Of a stretch of DNA of 23,795 nucleotides, positions 1-9,939 are shown in pieces (position 1 is the stretch's first letter; the number at the start of each line of letters is the position of its first letter). Both the position numbers and the translations under genes were made by a program. The stretch is from NCBI GenBank assembly GCA_905250885.1, contig CAJNOQ010002548.1, positions 1 to 23,795 of the forward strand, given 5' to 3'. This DNA comes from Didymodactylos carnosus. Its lineage: Eukaryota > Rotifera > Eurotatoria > Philodinida > Philodinidae. The notes beneath the pieces are model-generated. The model did no database searches and was not told where the DNA came from. It saw nothing but the letters and a program-made list of their open reading frames with translations.

Positions 1-57
1 TCTTTTCAGATAAAGATTATAACAAGATCAAAGCATTGTCTGCTCGCATTAAAACTT
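1..57 (+). CDS. Possible end of a coding exon cut by the left window edge
   Basis: One plus-strand frame is open from the first bases to a TGA near position 57. It ends in a lysine-rich peptide, ...YNKIKALSARIKT. This could be the C-terminus of a gene lying to the left. Equally, the TCTTTTCAG at positions 1-9 resembles a splice acceptor, so another frame could be used after it. The stretch is too short to tell coding from chance, and no family is recognised. Confidence 0.15.
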
Positions 58-244
58 GATTGCACCATGTTCTCGAAGAAAAGTCCGAGTAAAACATAGT
101 GCGAACGTAGATAACAAACGGTGACTGGAAAATTGTGAAACTAGTACGTACTGGTGCAACATAGCATGCCGTCCGCACTGGTAGTGCCGGACTTCTTTCG
201 GTACTACATTGGGATTTTTCTGTAGGAGAGTCGATCACGTTTCT

Positions 245-425
245 CATACGAATCTTATAAGAATAACGTACAAGTTTTGCTGACTCTTACCAATTTCTTA
301 TGAATTCTTGTGAGATTCTTATAAGATTCAGCAGAATTCTTGTCACTTTCGTAGAAGATCTTATATAAGAATTTGAGTAAGATTCTTATAAGATGCTTGT
401 ATGTAAGATTGTTATATAAGAACCG
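245..425. repeat. Cluster of TCTTATAAGA palindromes
   Basis: The 10-bp perfect palindrome TCTTATAAGA occurs at about 253, 317 and 384, spaced 64-67 bp apart. Diverged relatives (TCTTATATAAGA-like) lie at about 359 and 410, and related ATTCTTGTGAGATTC segments lie between them. This is an imperfect array of roughly 65-bp units. Whether it is a decayed satellite or the end of a mobile element cannot be told here. No gene is seen in the rest of 60-1000. Confidence 0.6.
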
Positions 426-1000
426 ATGACTAGGGTATAAGCTTCCTGCAAAAAGTAAGGAAGAGATGAAAGAAAGCTGAGCATCTCCAAAATTTTTCTT
501 GCTATAACTATAATTTTATGTGCTTCTTTATATTGAGCAAGAAGTACGTTAGTAAAATCTCTCAAATCGAGATTTTCTCTCACCGCTTGTTATCTAAACG
601 ATATTTCAATAATCAAGGAAGGCAGAAAATATACAAGTCTGAATCAAATTATATTCATTTTTATTAGAATTAAGTTTACAGATACATCTTACTACCTATC
701 TCTCTTTCTCTGCCATACCCACAGGATCTTTTTTTCCTTATTTACAGCTTTATAACGCTATAAAACATGCTTTTTCTTAAATTATGGTATTACAACGCTA
801 TAGATTTATCTCATCTATCTACAACGTCATACGAAATTTTTTGCTCTAGGAAATCTCTTATAGTGTGTGGCGTGACAACTGAGGACACATAACTGAAACC
901 AATATAAGGAAGAAGGAAGATTCTGGAAGTAGACACTTCAGGCTATCTTTTCATGTGCGTATCTCAAACCGATTTTTTGACCGAAAATCACCATTTCCGA

Positions 1001-1058
1001 GGGGGGGGGGGGGGGGGCCGGTAAAAAAACCTTTTTAATTTTTGCACCCGGTGGGCCN

Positions 1059-1129
<71 letters not shown>
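1001..1129. repeat. Poly-G run, short insert, N, then poly-C run (probable assembly artefact)
   Basis: Seventeen G residues at 1001-1017 are followed by about 40 bp of mixed sequence, a single N at 1058, and 71 consecutive C residues at 1059-1129. The two homopolymers are complementary and could form a G/C hairpin. The N and the unbroken C run suggest a gap closure or a collapsed read end. The open frame across it encodes only polyproline and should not be annotated as a protein. Confidence 0.85.
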
Positions 1130-1130
<1 letters not shown>

Positions 1131-2730
1131 CTTAAATAAGACTTTTAATATGTTCTCACCATGTTCGAACTTTCTATCCGATGAATTTGAGTCTCACATA
1201 TTTGAGATCGATTACACTTTTTCATGCACTTAATTTTGTCGATCCTCATAGTAGTAATTTTCAAATCAATCTCTAGCGGTCAGTCGATAGTGTTTTTGCT
1301 TTTTCAATGACTGACATCGTCTAAAAAGTGGTATGTAATTTTGTATTAAAATTCTCGTACTTATATAAATAATTCATAAAGTCTTGTTGATAGAGCTGTA
1401 TCACCATCTTCACTTAGCTTGTGTGTTATTTTTGAGAAAACGACTGAAAAGTTTGTCATTCTTGTGCGAAGTTTTTGAGACAATGAGATATTATTTCTAC
1501 CTATATCATACATGATTCTGTACTGCGAAAAATTCTCCATCAAATGAGCCTAGGCCTGACTTTTAAAGCGGAGTCTATATTGGAGAAAAACATTTTAAAG
1601 AAGTGCGTCATTTAGTACGAACCACCGGTTAACTCTTTTCATCTTTTTGTCCTTGCTTTTAGACAAATCTCTAAGAATATTATGCTTTGTCCATGCAATA
1701 CACGTATATTATATATGATCAATAAAAACCATGACAATCAACCACCCAAGAGAAAACAAAGAAAAATCATATGCATACGCTGCATATTATATACATATCT
1801 TCTATGCGGCCAGCGTTTTGACAGTCAGCGTACTCTCCAGAATGTGATTATAGGCTCATTCAGGTAGAATTATAGATAAAAGATATGAAAAGTTGAACCT
1901 CTTTACACGTATTATTTGTGAAAAAAATTTGTAAATAATATTTTCTATCATAAAAATCATTTTGAAAACATAAAATTTTAGATACCTTTAAATTCATAAC
2001 AGTATACTAAACTTAATAATTTTATATTAAATTATTTACATTAAACAGAATAAAAAACTAAACTGAATAATTTGCATTCATTTCAATTATTATTACAATC
2101 TGATATTATTATCGTATGCATTAGTCATTATTCGAAAGTAACAACAAAAGGCATTCATCTACAAGGACAGAATACGTATATATTTAGTTGGCTGTCATTG
2201 ATTAAGATAAAAATTATTTCTTTAAATAAAAAGGCCGTGAAGATTTATTGCATTTAGAGAAAAACAACAAACAAGAGTCAACCATTAGATGTGGATGAAT
2301 GCGTTTTGTCTGTTTGTATCTAGTTGTTACCTTCGAATACAATACACGTTTCCCAGCATAAATATTCTTACAATATCTTTCAAAAATAATCATTTATATA
2401 ATTCACCAATTCTGTTAAAAAAACAGAGAATTCTTTTTTTATTGGACTGCGCGGTTCCCATATTGGCAACATCAGTAAGTCAAGGGACTTGCGCACTTTT
2501 TCAATCCAAATGTGCTTTGCTCTAAACATTCTTCACTGAATGATGCTTCAAAAAAACAGAACAGTTTCAGAAAACTTCGATAGCCAGCCAGCTCAGCGAA
2601 CTCTACAAAAAGCCAAATACATCTCTTACTCCTTTCTTTGTTGCAGATCAGCGATGCCAAACTTGTAACATTTTATATTTTTCCACGCAACACTAATTAA
2701 CAAAAAAAATTAATAAGAAGCGATTCTTTT
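1131..2730. other. AT-rich spacer without recognisable genes
   Basis: I see only short chance frames on both strands, no domain motif, no RNA gene and no clear repeat. The composition is strongly A+T rich, especially 1880-2120. Confidence 0.6.
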
Positions 2731-2734
2731 GATA

Positions 2735-2907
2735 TAAAGCCATGGACACATTGGAAGATTCCTCTAGGATAGAAAATCCTCCTTGAGTGAGGGAAGCAAA
2801 AAACAGGTTAGACGACCCGCTTAACAAAAGTTGACTTTTTGAGAATTTTTTCTTCGCTAAGGGACACAATAGAAGGTCCTGGGTCTTCTAACGTGTCCAT
2901 GGCTTTA
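2735..2907. repeat. Imperfect inverted repeat, arms about 70 bp, overlapping a broken coding sequence
   Basis: The left arm (2735 to about 2803) and the reverse complement of the right arm (about 2838-2907) both begin TAAAGCCATGGACAC and stay similar for about 65 bp with many substitutions. The right arm lies inside the minus-strand broken coding sequence and encodes KAMDTLEDPGPSIVS. The left arm read on the plus strand encodes KAMDTLEDSS and then diverges. The loop is about 35 bp. The arrangement is an inverted partial duplication of coding DNA that has since decayed. Confidence 0.7.
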
Positions 2908-3567
2908 AAACAGATTTGTGAATGAATGAATGATATTCTAGCCTTTAACTCTTTATCCTGCTGTTCGCGCATCTTCACTGCATCTTTCTCAAGCATCTTA
3001 GAGTCACTATGGGTCAAAATCGGAAATATAATATGAATTTTGTTCCCAACGATCGTATCAACAGATGGGCGTGTGATGTGAAGGGAACTGAATTCTGCAG
3101 ATAAAAATCAAAAAAATGAATATTTCGCCATACATTCGGCCTGGGTGGACCACATGTGCGAGAAAACATCAATTAGACGTAGCACAAAATGTCCATCGAA
3201 CTTTTCTGACGTTCTTTTCCCGAGGGCTGTAGAACCGGCTACAGTCATTTCTATCAAGTATCTAGTGTGCTCCATTTATCTAAGCTCAGAAATATTTTGA
3301 CGGCTTGAAGACTCAAACCGGGACCTGTTTTGTGATTTTCTCTTTCCCATCAACGTTCCAACCGAAATCAAATAGATATTTGACAACTGGCTTGAATTTC
3401 TTACTGGTTGAGGGGTCATACAAGAATTGTCGCCGTGTTCTCAGTTTTTCGGTCTAAATATGTTCCTGAAGGATCGGTCTGTCAGAGACAAAACACATTC
3501 TTGTTCTCCAATTCTTTGTACGTGCCTCTTTCGATTTAGTTTTCGATGAAGAGTACGAACCTAAGCC
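2808..3567 (-). pseudogene. Broken coding sequence of unrecognised family
   Basis: Reading leftward on the minus strand, a frame opens at about 3567 (LGSYSSSKTKSKEARTKNW...). It passes through one TAG at 3456, continues as RRQFLYDPSTSKKFKPVVKY... and ends at a TGA at 3315. A second frame follows from an ATG at 3275 (MEHTRYLIEMTVAGSTALGK...). It crosses one TGA at 3110 and continues to the stop near 2808 as ...KMREQQDKELKARISF... and ...LSEEKILKKSTFVKR. The long, lysine/glutamate-rich, codon-like stretches in phase across single stops look like a decayed gene, with a frameshift between 3315 and 3275. The last part is partly duplicated in inverted orientation at 2735-2803. I do not recognise the family. 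A spliced gene whose introns cover the stops is possible but less likely, because the stops sit inside otherwise smooth frames. Confidence 0.5.
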
Positions 3568-3570
3568 TTA

Positions 3571-4350
3571 GTTGAGATAAAATCTCAAAGCAAAAGAGAA
3601 AATCGGGCAACAGGTAGCCATTTGGGTCATTAAAGCATTAAAACTTTGCCTGATCTAGACAAACGGGCCAAACTTGATATTTGAACCAACCTGATTTTAA
3701 GTAGGTCTACATTGTTCCAAAGTAAAAATTGTTTAAAAATCCGGTTTGCTTTAGGCGCCAGGTTCGACTTACTTGCTCCGGTTATATGATCTGCCAGAAC
3801 TGACTTTATTTTGAAATACCATAGGTTTTTATTTTGTTGTTATTATTAGTAGCTTATATTTACATTTATTCCATATACAAATTGGCATAGACACTTGCTG
3901 GAAAATATGTGTAATCTTTTGAATTTCTATTACTAGCGTCCACGCGACCGCTGGGGTACCTATACCTCGGGAAAGATACAAGGTTAAAATCAGGTTATTT
4001 CAGTCTACTGAGCTTTCGGAAATCTGCTAAAAATCACCGAATTCCGAGATATTTGACCCCCAGATTTGTATAACTATCAAAAACCTCACGCTTAATAGAG
4101 TGAGCAGGTTTGTTGGTTATATTTTAGGATGAGCGGAGAAAACGGGAGCAGAAACGGTACCGGAAATAAATGAGAAAGTAAGTCGTTTTTTGCAAATTTT
4201 TAGAAAATTCTCCTTTCGTAGATAGCGTTTTACTTGAACAATTTGAAAATGTTTTTTGTTTTTTTCTGGTTTTTAGATCTATTCTCTCATCTATAGAGAG
4301 ATATCGAAAAGTGTTCAAAACACTACATAGTTTTCGGAAAAATTTCTTAT
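3571..4350. other. Region upstream of the b561 gene, no gene identified
   Basis: No coding stretch stands out. A good splice donor (GTAAGT, 4178-4183) follows a purine-rich segment, 4130-4177. The three frames of that segment either carry stops or cannot join the b561 frame, so it could at most be a 5' untranslated exon. I found no DOMON or reeler domain on either strand here. Confidence 0.4.
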
Positions 4351-4357
4351 TCAAATA

Positions 4358-4423
4358 AGCACAGTTAATGAATTCCCCAATAAATATTCCAGCACAGTTA
4401 ATGAATTCGACAATAAGTACGCC
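4358..4423 (+). repeat. 33-bp tandem duplication at the start of the b561 exon
   Basis: Two copies beginning AGCACAGTTAATGAATTC lie at 4358-4390 and 4391-4423, followed by AGCACC of a third start. In frame they encode (P)AQLMNSPINI and PAQLMNSTIST, so both contain an ATG and the start codon itself is duplicated. The period is a whole number of codons. That favours the first copy also being translated, from an upstream exon. Confidence 0.85.
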
Positions 4424-5201
4424 AGCACCCGTTGTAGACTTTAGCCTTGCTCGAGCTCATGGGGCTTGTATGGTTGTGTCTTGGATTTTTTTCGGTTCAA
4501 ATGGAATTCTCATGGCTCGACATTTTCGAAAGATTCGTGTAGGAGGCAGGGAGCAGCTCTGTGGTGAAGCCATCTGGTTTCAAATTCATCGGTCATTTAT
4601 GAACTTAGCAGCTTTTCTTACTTTGTTAGCTTTTCTATTTATTTATACGTTTGCCCATGGAACATGGGTCAGCAAACAACTTTACGGACAACGCGCATTT
4701 ACTCATTCAATTATGGGAATAATAATCGTTGTATTTTCGCAAATACAGCCATGGATGGCTCTATTTCGATGTCACCCAGGAACAAGATATCGTACTGTAT
4801 TTAATTTTATGCATCGTTTTACCGGTATCTCGGCTCTGATACTTTCAGTTCCAACCATCTTCTTAGGCATCTATTTTTTAACATACCATCAAAAGGCTCT
4901 TATTGCTTTGCTTTCCCTTTGGACTGTATGGATCATCGCCATTTTTGGTACTTTTGAATATATATATTGGCGTTACAAATCTCCGCCACCAAACAACAAT
5001 GTACATAATGCCGATGGTGGCGTTCCAATGACAGACATAAGTGGAAATGGAGACGATCCTCTGACTGCACCCAATGTTAGCCCAATTGTCCCAGGTGAAA
5101 ATTCACCAATGAATAATAAAAAATTGGCCTTATATCTCGTCCATTTTTCAGTTTCACTTGGTTTTGCCATTGCAATAGTTGTACTTATATGTAAACCTTA
5201 G
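4360..5201 (+). CDS. Cytochrome b561 domain protein (FRRS1/DOMON-b561-like, transmembrane part)
   Basis: The frame runs from ATG 4368 to TAA 5201 (277 residues). It encodes a multi-pass cytochrome b561 core that moves electrons across a membrane, usually to reduce ferric iron or another acceptor. Four histidines sit where the family places its two heme b ligand pairs: H31 (ARAHGACM), H74 (FQIHRSFM), H113 (AFTHSIMG) and H149 (NFMHRFTG). Hydrophobic segments lie near residues 32-50, 75-97, 111-131, 150-172, 176-200 and 255-275. A hydrophilic Pro/Asn/Gly loop (204-250) precedes the last one. FRRS1-type proteins normally carry a DOMON domain upstream, joined by a Ser/Thr/Pro linker. Residues 1-24 look like such a linker and contain a 33-bp tandem duplication. 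A TAA lies four codons before the ATG, and AG acceptor candidates end at 4359 and 4364. The exon may therefore start by splicing and the DOMON exon may be missing from this window. The plain b561-only start at 4368 is the alternative. The b561 call is firm and the N-terminus is not. Confidence 0.9.
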
Positions 5202-5291
5202 TATTACACATATTTTTTCCCCCCAGTAAAATTAAAAAACCTTTTTGTTCTTAATCCGTTTGAGAAAAGTATTTGATATAAAACATCATGA

Positions 5292-5297
5292 AATAAA
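5292..5297 (+). promoter_or_regulatory. Candidate polyadenylation signal of the b561 gene
   Basis: AATAAA lies about 90 bp after the TAA stop, a normal 3' UTR distance. The hexamer is common in AT-rich DNA, so this is supported only by its position. Confidence 0.4.
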
Positions 5298-6017
5298 CCT
5301 GATGATTGTGCCGAGAAACTTCTGGGAAAGCCTGACTGCTTCAGTCCTTATAGAATATTTGTGGACGTTAAATATGAAACTGCAGTGTCTCGAACTATAA
5401 AGCGAAGTCTCTGTCTCGCTCTTTCTTCCTACAAGAGGACATGAAACCCTTAGTTATAAGTGAACCCCAAAATTATGGTTCATGTTATTCGATTTTATTT
5501 GTTCAGCACTGATAGCTAGAACAAACCTGAATAATGATTTAAATAACGAAAAGAATTTCCTATCAGATTATAGGTACGTATCAAAATTTCATAAAACGTT
5601 TTCGCAGATTGAGTTTCTATAAAAACCAGGACTATAAAAGAATAAGTCTCCGAATTTGATGGGAAACTGTTTTGACATACTTCAGTCATATAAAGCACAG
5701 AATTTTGAATAGAATAAGATGTTTCTTGCCTTTTATACGAAATTTTTTCCATGAAACTACAAGGAATTTATCGAAGGTCTTAAAATAGCTTGGCTGGCTA
5801 ACAGTAACCTTCGAATCAGGAGAATGAAGGTTATTTTTTCTCTCAAAACAGCTTTAAATATACGTCACCAAATGCAGTCTTTTACGACGCTTAAGAAAAT
5901 CGCCTTTATTTTTAACGAAAATTTGATTTTGAATTAAAATACTTAAACTTAAATATTTCGGGTTTTTAATTTCAATTTCCTGACCCATTAATTCATTCAA
6001 AAATTTCAAAACCTATG
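5298..6017. other. Spacer without recognisable genes
   Basis: Only chance frames are present. I see no domain, repeat or RNA gene. Confidence 0.5.
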
Positions 6018-6086
6018 CTACCAGATAGAGAATTGAGTTAAATAGAATTTACTACCTGAATTAACTCAAAATTGTCTATCTGGTAG
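6018..6086. repeat. 69-nt hairpin with about 25-bp arms
   Basis: CTACCAGATAGAG-AATTGAGTTAA on the left pairs with TTAACTCAAAATTGTCTATCTGGTAG on the right, with one mismatch, a one- or two-base bulge and a loop of about 17 nt. Size and shape are those of a microRNA precursor or a very small foldback element. Either strand would fold. There is no evidence of expression. Confidence 0.7.
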
Positions 6087-6165
6087 TGGAATCAGACCAT
6101 CTGTAACCAACATCAACAATTTGTAGCACTTTTATATCATACGGACCGTCTAATTGAAACCAATA

Positions 6166-6873
6166 TTAATAGTGCTCATGCACAATCACACTCAGACATG
6201 ATTCATTACTATTAAATAGAATTTCAATAGTAAAATGTATTATAAAAAAACAGTAGTCTTTTAGATTCTTTTTTGATGAGGGTGGTTTATTTCTCGTTTT
6301 TAATTTACTGAGCCCTGGATAGGCATTTGATTTTTCGAAAATAAGGTTACTTCGCACGTTCATCTACCGAACAAAATTTTCAATTTCTTGTGAAACACAA
6401 GATGTTGTTACTTCTCTTTTTATTTTTCTCCGTTCGTCTGTGTTAAAAGTTGAATAGATCGGACTCGAAATACAAACGCTTAAGTCCGAGTTCGTCGAAA
6501 CATCTTCCAGTCCGGACTCGCCCATGCCTGCTTCGTGGCATGTGCAACTATACCTAGGTCTCCAAAATTCTTTAACTCGTGTCAATAGTTGTTTTGCACT
6601 AGTTGTGTCTAACAAATAAAGTACCGGCTCCCGGATATTATATTGCTTTATATTCAACTGTTCATGACCTTGTTCACCGAGAAGGTAGAGGCTTAGGCCA
6701 GTACAATAAAATAAATATTTATCATTACCAGCCATTGCACTACATATTATACAGAGCGTGATACATAACCTTGGTTTGTCGTTTGAATGATTAAAGTTCA
6801 AGTACGTTACTATATTAGCTGATGTTTTCGATGGAACTGACAATGGATTCATTTTTGATAAACTGGCACGCAT
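6166..6873 (-). CDS. Unrecognised ORF of 169 codons continued in frame after one TAG
   Basis: The frame starts at ATG 6873, three codons after an in-frame TAA, and encodes 169 residues down to a TAG at 6364-6366. The same frame resumes at once with ATG (6363) for 65 more residues. The protein has a moderately hydrophobic stretch around residues 35-65, with ICSAMAGNDKYLFYCTGLS near residues 43-61, and a polar Ser/Thr/Lys-rich C-terminal half. I recognise no family, signal peptide or catalytic motif. ACTGTCCAG just upstream could be a splice acceptor, making this an internal or second exon. It could be a genuine lineage-specific gene ending at 6364, a pseudogene with an amber mutation, or chance. 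A pyrimidine-rich tract on the plus strand at about 6905-7000 lies on its 5' side. Confidence 0.35.
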
Positions 6874-6904
6874 AGATCCAGCCGTATTTTACGATCCTGG
6901 ACAG

Positions 6905-7500
6905 TAGTACACTTTCTCCTTCTTCTACATTCACATACCAGTGCGTATGATAATTTCTCTTCCTTCTACTCCCTTGTCTTTTCATTCACATTCTAGGCAT
7001 AGGTATTGTTCTTTCCGCTATTTATTCGTATATTTAGTTAGGCTATAGTCTATTGTTTTTCTCTGACTTTTTATGTACCGACACACAAATACAACGATAG
7101 ATACATTTTTCTCTCTGTTTGTGATTTGACATAGATTTCCGTTTTTTATCTTCTTTTAGTATATATGTACATAGATAAACTCTGTGGTGAATCGCAATGT
7201 GGCTTTGGTCCTGTAAGAAACGTTAGCGGTAACTGCAGCACAACGCGGAAATGTAACGGCTAGCCTTGCCTGGGCGGTGACGCGTCTACATACGTCTTAA
7301 AAACAAAATGACAGATGGACAAATACATGATAATTTACTTAATTCGTTCTTATAATTCTGACAGATTTATTTGTAACAATAAAATAGCCTCCCCGCCCAA
7401 AAAAATAGAAGGCCAACCTGGAGCGAAAATTTTTAAAAAACTCGCAATAAGGAGTGATGTAATCTTACAATCGGTGGAGACAATAAGAACTAATCAATAA
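6905..7500. other. Spacer, pyrimidine-rich then mixed, no gene identified
   Basis: CT-rich sequence at about 6905-7020 is followed by AT-rich DNA. A short GC-richer patch lies near 7190-7290. Nothing in it resembles a tRNA, a domain or a repeat. Confidence 0.4.
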
Positions 7501-7501
7501 A

Positions 7502-7554
7502 TTTCATACCAGATAAAAAACACAAAGTTTAGCCGTGTTTTGTCAGGTATGAAA
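7502..7554. repeat. Stem-loop with about 20-bp arms
   Basis: TTTCATACCAGATAAAAAACAC pairs with GTGTTTTGTCAGGTATGAAA across a loop AAAGTTTAGCC, with one mismatch and a two-base bulge. It is a small imperfect foldback. No promoter or gene is linked to it. Confidence 0.6.
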
Positions 7555-8248
7555 ATACCAGAGAGGCTTACTTTTTCGCCGCTCACCTGTGTGAAAAAAA
7601 GCTAAACTTTCCGTTACTGTGGCTGCAATAAAAAAAATTCACGTTGCGCACACGCACATAGATACAGAACAAAGCAAATAAAATGGAAAAGGAAAGATAA
7701 CTTAAAAGTCAGAACACAGTTTTCAAATTCTCTACGCATCTAGACGCATCTGAGGAGTATAGTTTATAAATAACGTTTTGACTGTCAATTGATTTTTATT
7801 TCTGATCATAACTCGAACTAGAACAGCCAGCCTATTTATTTTATTTTCTATCAGTTGTGTATAATTGATCACTTCTGTATTACAATTTGATCATTGCATA
7901 TTGTCAGTCAAATCAGAGACCTTCACCGAACAAGTTTGTCCAACCTACCCTGCTTCGCCCAGCAACCAACTGGTTATCTACTGGTTTAAAAACGGTCTAT
8001 AAACATTGGTTTGAATTACGTGATCGATATGATGCGAAAGTGCAACTGATTACGAGTAAGATACGTTAATAACTGACAGAGCCCCAAATAGGAGCAGAAC
8101 ATTAGAGAGGTATAAAACGAAATTTCTCTTTGAGGTAGTATGAAATTAATAAAAAAAGTTTTTGTGCAACGAATAATGGATAAAATAACAACAGCTTTTT
8201 CAGTTATTCGGGGGTTGCGCATGCTACCGTTATTTGTGCCCCTGATGA

Positions 8249-8294
8249 CTGGTTACTGGTACTTGCCGATAACACGCGAGTACCAGTAATCGGT
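8249..8294. repeat. Short inverted repeat, arms about 16 bp
   Basis: ACTGGTTACTGGTACT and AGTACCAGTAATCGGT are near-perfect reverse complements around a loop of about 14 bp. They form a hairpin in an otherwise featureless spacer. Confidence 0.6.
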
Positions 8295-8952
8295 TTTTAC
8301 TGTATCTCTTCGGTTATCGTTGCATGCTAACTTATTTTCCATTACCGCCAGAGAAAGCACATTATTTTCAATGTACGCGCTTTTTTCTAATAAAAATCGA
8401 AAGAAGCAACTCAACCTATATAACCTGCATGACTTTAGTTCATAAACATTCTTTACAAAATTACGTTTGTTTTACACGCTTAATTTAATGTACATAACAC
8501 ATACTAATAGAACATCATTAGGATGTTTGATAAATACGTGTGATGATAAAAAAGTGTGTAATGTTCACTTTTGGAATTTCGACCATCTGCTACAAATTAA
8601 ATTCCTTTATAATACTTTATACCGCCAGTGTCAATTTGGAAAATAAGAAAGAAAAACACGACCGCTTTAAGTACTTAAGCAATCCATCCAAACATTGGAA
8701 AAGTTACATTGTTTATCAGGCGGCATCATATCATCTGCATTGAGAGTATTACGAGAACCACAAAGGATAAATTTCTCTTCCCATGCATACCAATTGCTAT
8801 CTAGGATTTTCACCTATTAGACTCTATCGTTCAATAAAAACATTCTTCAATACACGACACTACACAGGGCAAACAGCACACTGCTTTCAACAGGTTAATA
8901 CTATGTACAAAACTTCAATATTAGTTTTTTTTGAGAATGAAATAGTCTGTGT

Positions 8953-8974
8953 CAAAACTAAAGTTTTGACCAAA
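8953..8974. repeat. Perfect short palindrome GTCAAAACT-aa-AGTTTTGAC
   Basis: Nine-base arms surround a two-base centre. No neighbouring gene explains it. Confidence 0.5.
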
Positions 8975-9447
8975 ACCAAATCTCTTAACGTAAAACAGTT
9001 TTGGCCATTAATTTATGACTTGAGCCTCTTGAAACTAGCCTAATTTGTTCAGATTTTTTCTGCTCGTTTGATTCATGTGTAACTCGGATTTTTAAAATAG
9101 GAAGCAGAACAAGAAAGAATTGAAATATGATAACAGCCTACTTTTTCGATTTTTTTTCTGGGCTTCTTGTATAAAATCGGTAACCCAGTCATGTTTAGGC
9201 TCTAAGGTTTAAAAGGTTGGGTTTTGGATAACTTTGAACGTTTTATCTAATAAGATCATAAAAAATGGTTTTAATTTTGAATTCTTTGGACGATTCTTAG
9301 TCATATATTTAGAGTAGGATTGGCAGGTATATTAGGATATCATTTGTATTGATATGCTTAATTAGCCATTTATAATACAATTGTTTTTAATTAGTTTTTG
9401 TAGAAATAGAAGAAAATCTTCTTTAGTATAAAACACTTTTAGAAATT

Positions 9448-9492
9448 TCAGGCATTTCAGGTTTTTGCCCAAACATTTCAGGCTTTTCAGGT
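9448..9492. repeat. Short TTTCAGG direct repeats
   Basis: The motif (A/C)TTTTCAGG or ATTTCAGG recurs four times within 45 bp just left of the first foldback element. It is a small low-complexity tandem array. Confidence 0.5.
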
Positions 9493-9508
9493 GAAATCTC
9501 ACCCCTGC

Positions 9509-9912
9509 ATTTTTCGTTTTGGTTCCGCTCATGGTTTGTGAGATATTACCACAAAAGTGACCAAAATGGAGCTATTCGTAGCTGCAAGATTTCTCGCTGA
9601 TGAAACGTTGTGGAGAGCTCTTACGTTGCTGAAGTGCATGTGACTACAAGCTAATCTAGTCGGATTTTTGAGCTTTTAGTTTTCAGACTAATGGTCGACA
9701 TCAAAAGTCCAAACTTCGAAAAGTCGCATTAACTTGCATAAAGATGTTTTTCTAACCGAAAATTTAGACCGAAATAAAATATCGGACTCTATTAGCCTCT
9801 AGCCACATGTGTCAGCTTCAATTCAAGATCTTCCCGAGCTCTCTGCGATGTTTCATTACCGAGAAATCTTGCAGCTACTAAATGGTGTTAAGGTCAATAT
9901 CGACTTTTTACA
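9509..9912. mobile_element. Palindromic foldback/MITE-like element, copy A
   Basis: The element is a long imperfect palindrome. GTAGCTGCAAGATTTCTCG at 9578-9596 is matched exactly by its reverse complement at 9860-9878. The arms continue inward through GAAACGTTGTGGAGAGCTC / GAGCTCTCTGCGATGTTTC and CACATG segments to a centre near 9730. It has no coding capacity. Its reverse complement aligns along its whole length with copy B at 13613-14040. This is the structure expected of a non-autonomous foldback or MITE family. No target-site duplication could be set with confidence. Confidence 0.75.
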
Positions 9913-9924
9913 AAAAAATATATA

Positions 9925-9939
9925 TTTCTGACGGGGGGG
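9925..9939 (+). repeat. Shared motif TTTCTGACGGGGGGG near copy A
   Basis: This 15-bp string recurs exactly at 14132-14146, also on the plus strand and to the right of the second foldback element. Confidence 0.6.

Larger units (their letters stand above)
7555..9420. other. Long spacer with short palindromes only
   Basis: The frames here are short and use non-ATG starts or low-complexity sequence. A 60-codon frame at 7887-8069 ends beside a GTAAGA donor and is marginally coding-like, but no family is recognised. Short inverted repeats are described separately. Confidence 0.45.

Noticed and set aside
1042..1233. Polyproline open frame
   Set aside because: It is produced entirely by the poly-C run and an ambiguous base.
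3765..3790. tRNA B-box-like GGTTCGACTT
   Set aside because: No A-box at the right distance and no cloverleaf can be drawn around it.
4973..5170. Minus-strand frame inside the b561 gene
   Set aside because: It is antisense shadow of an evident coding exon.
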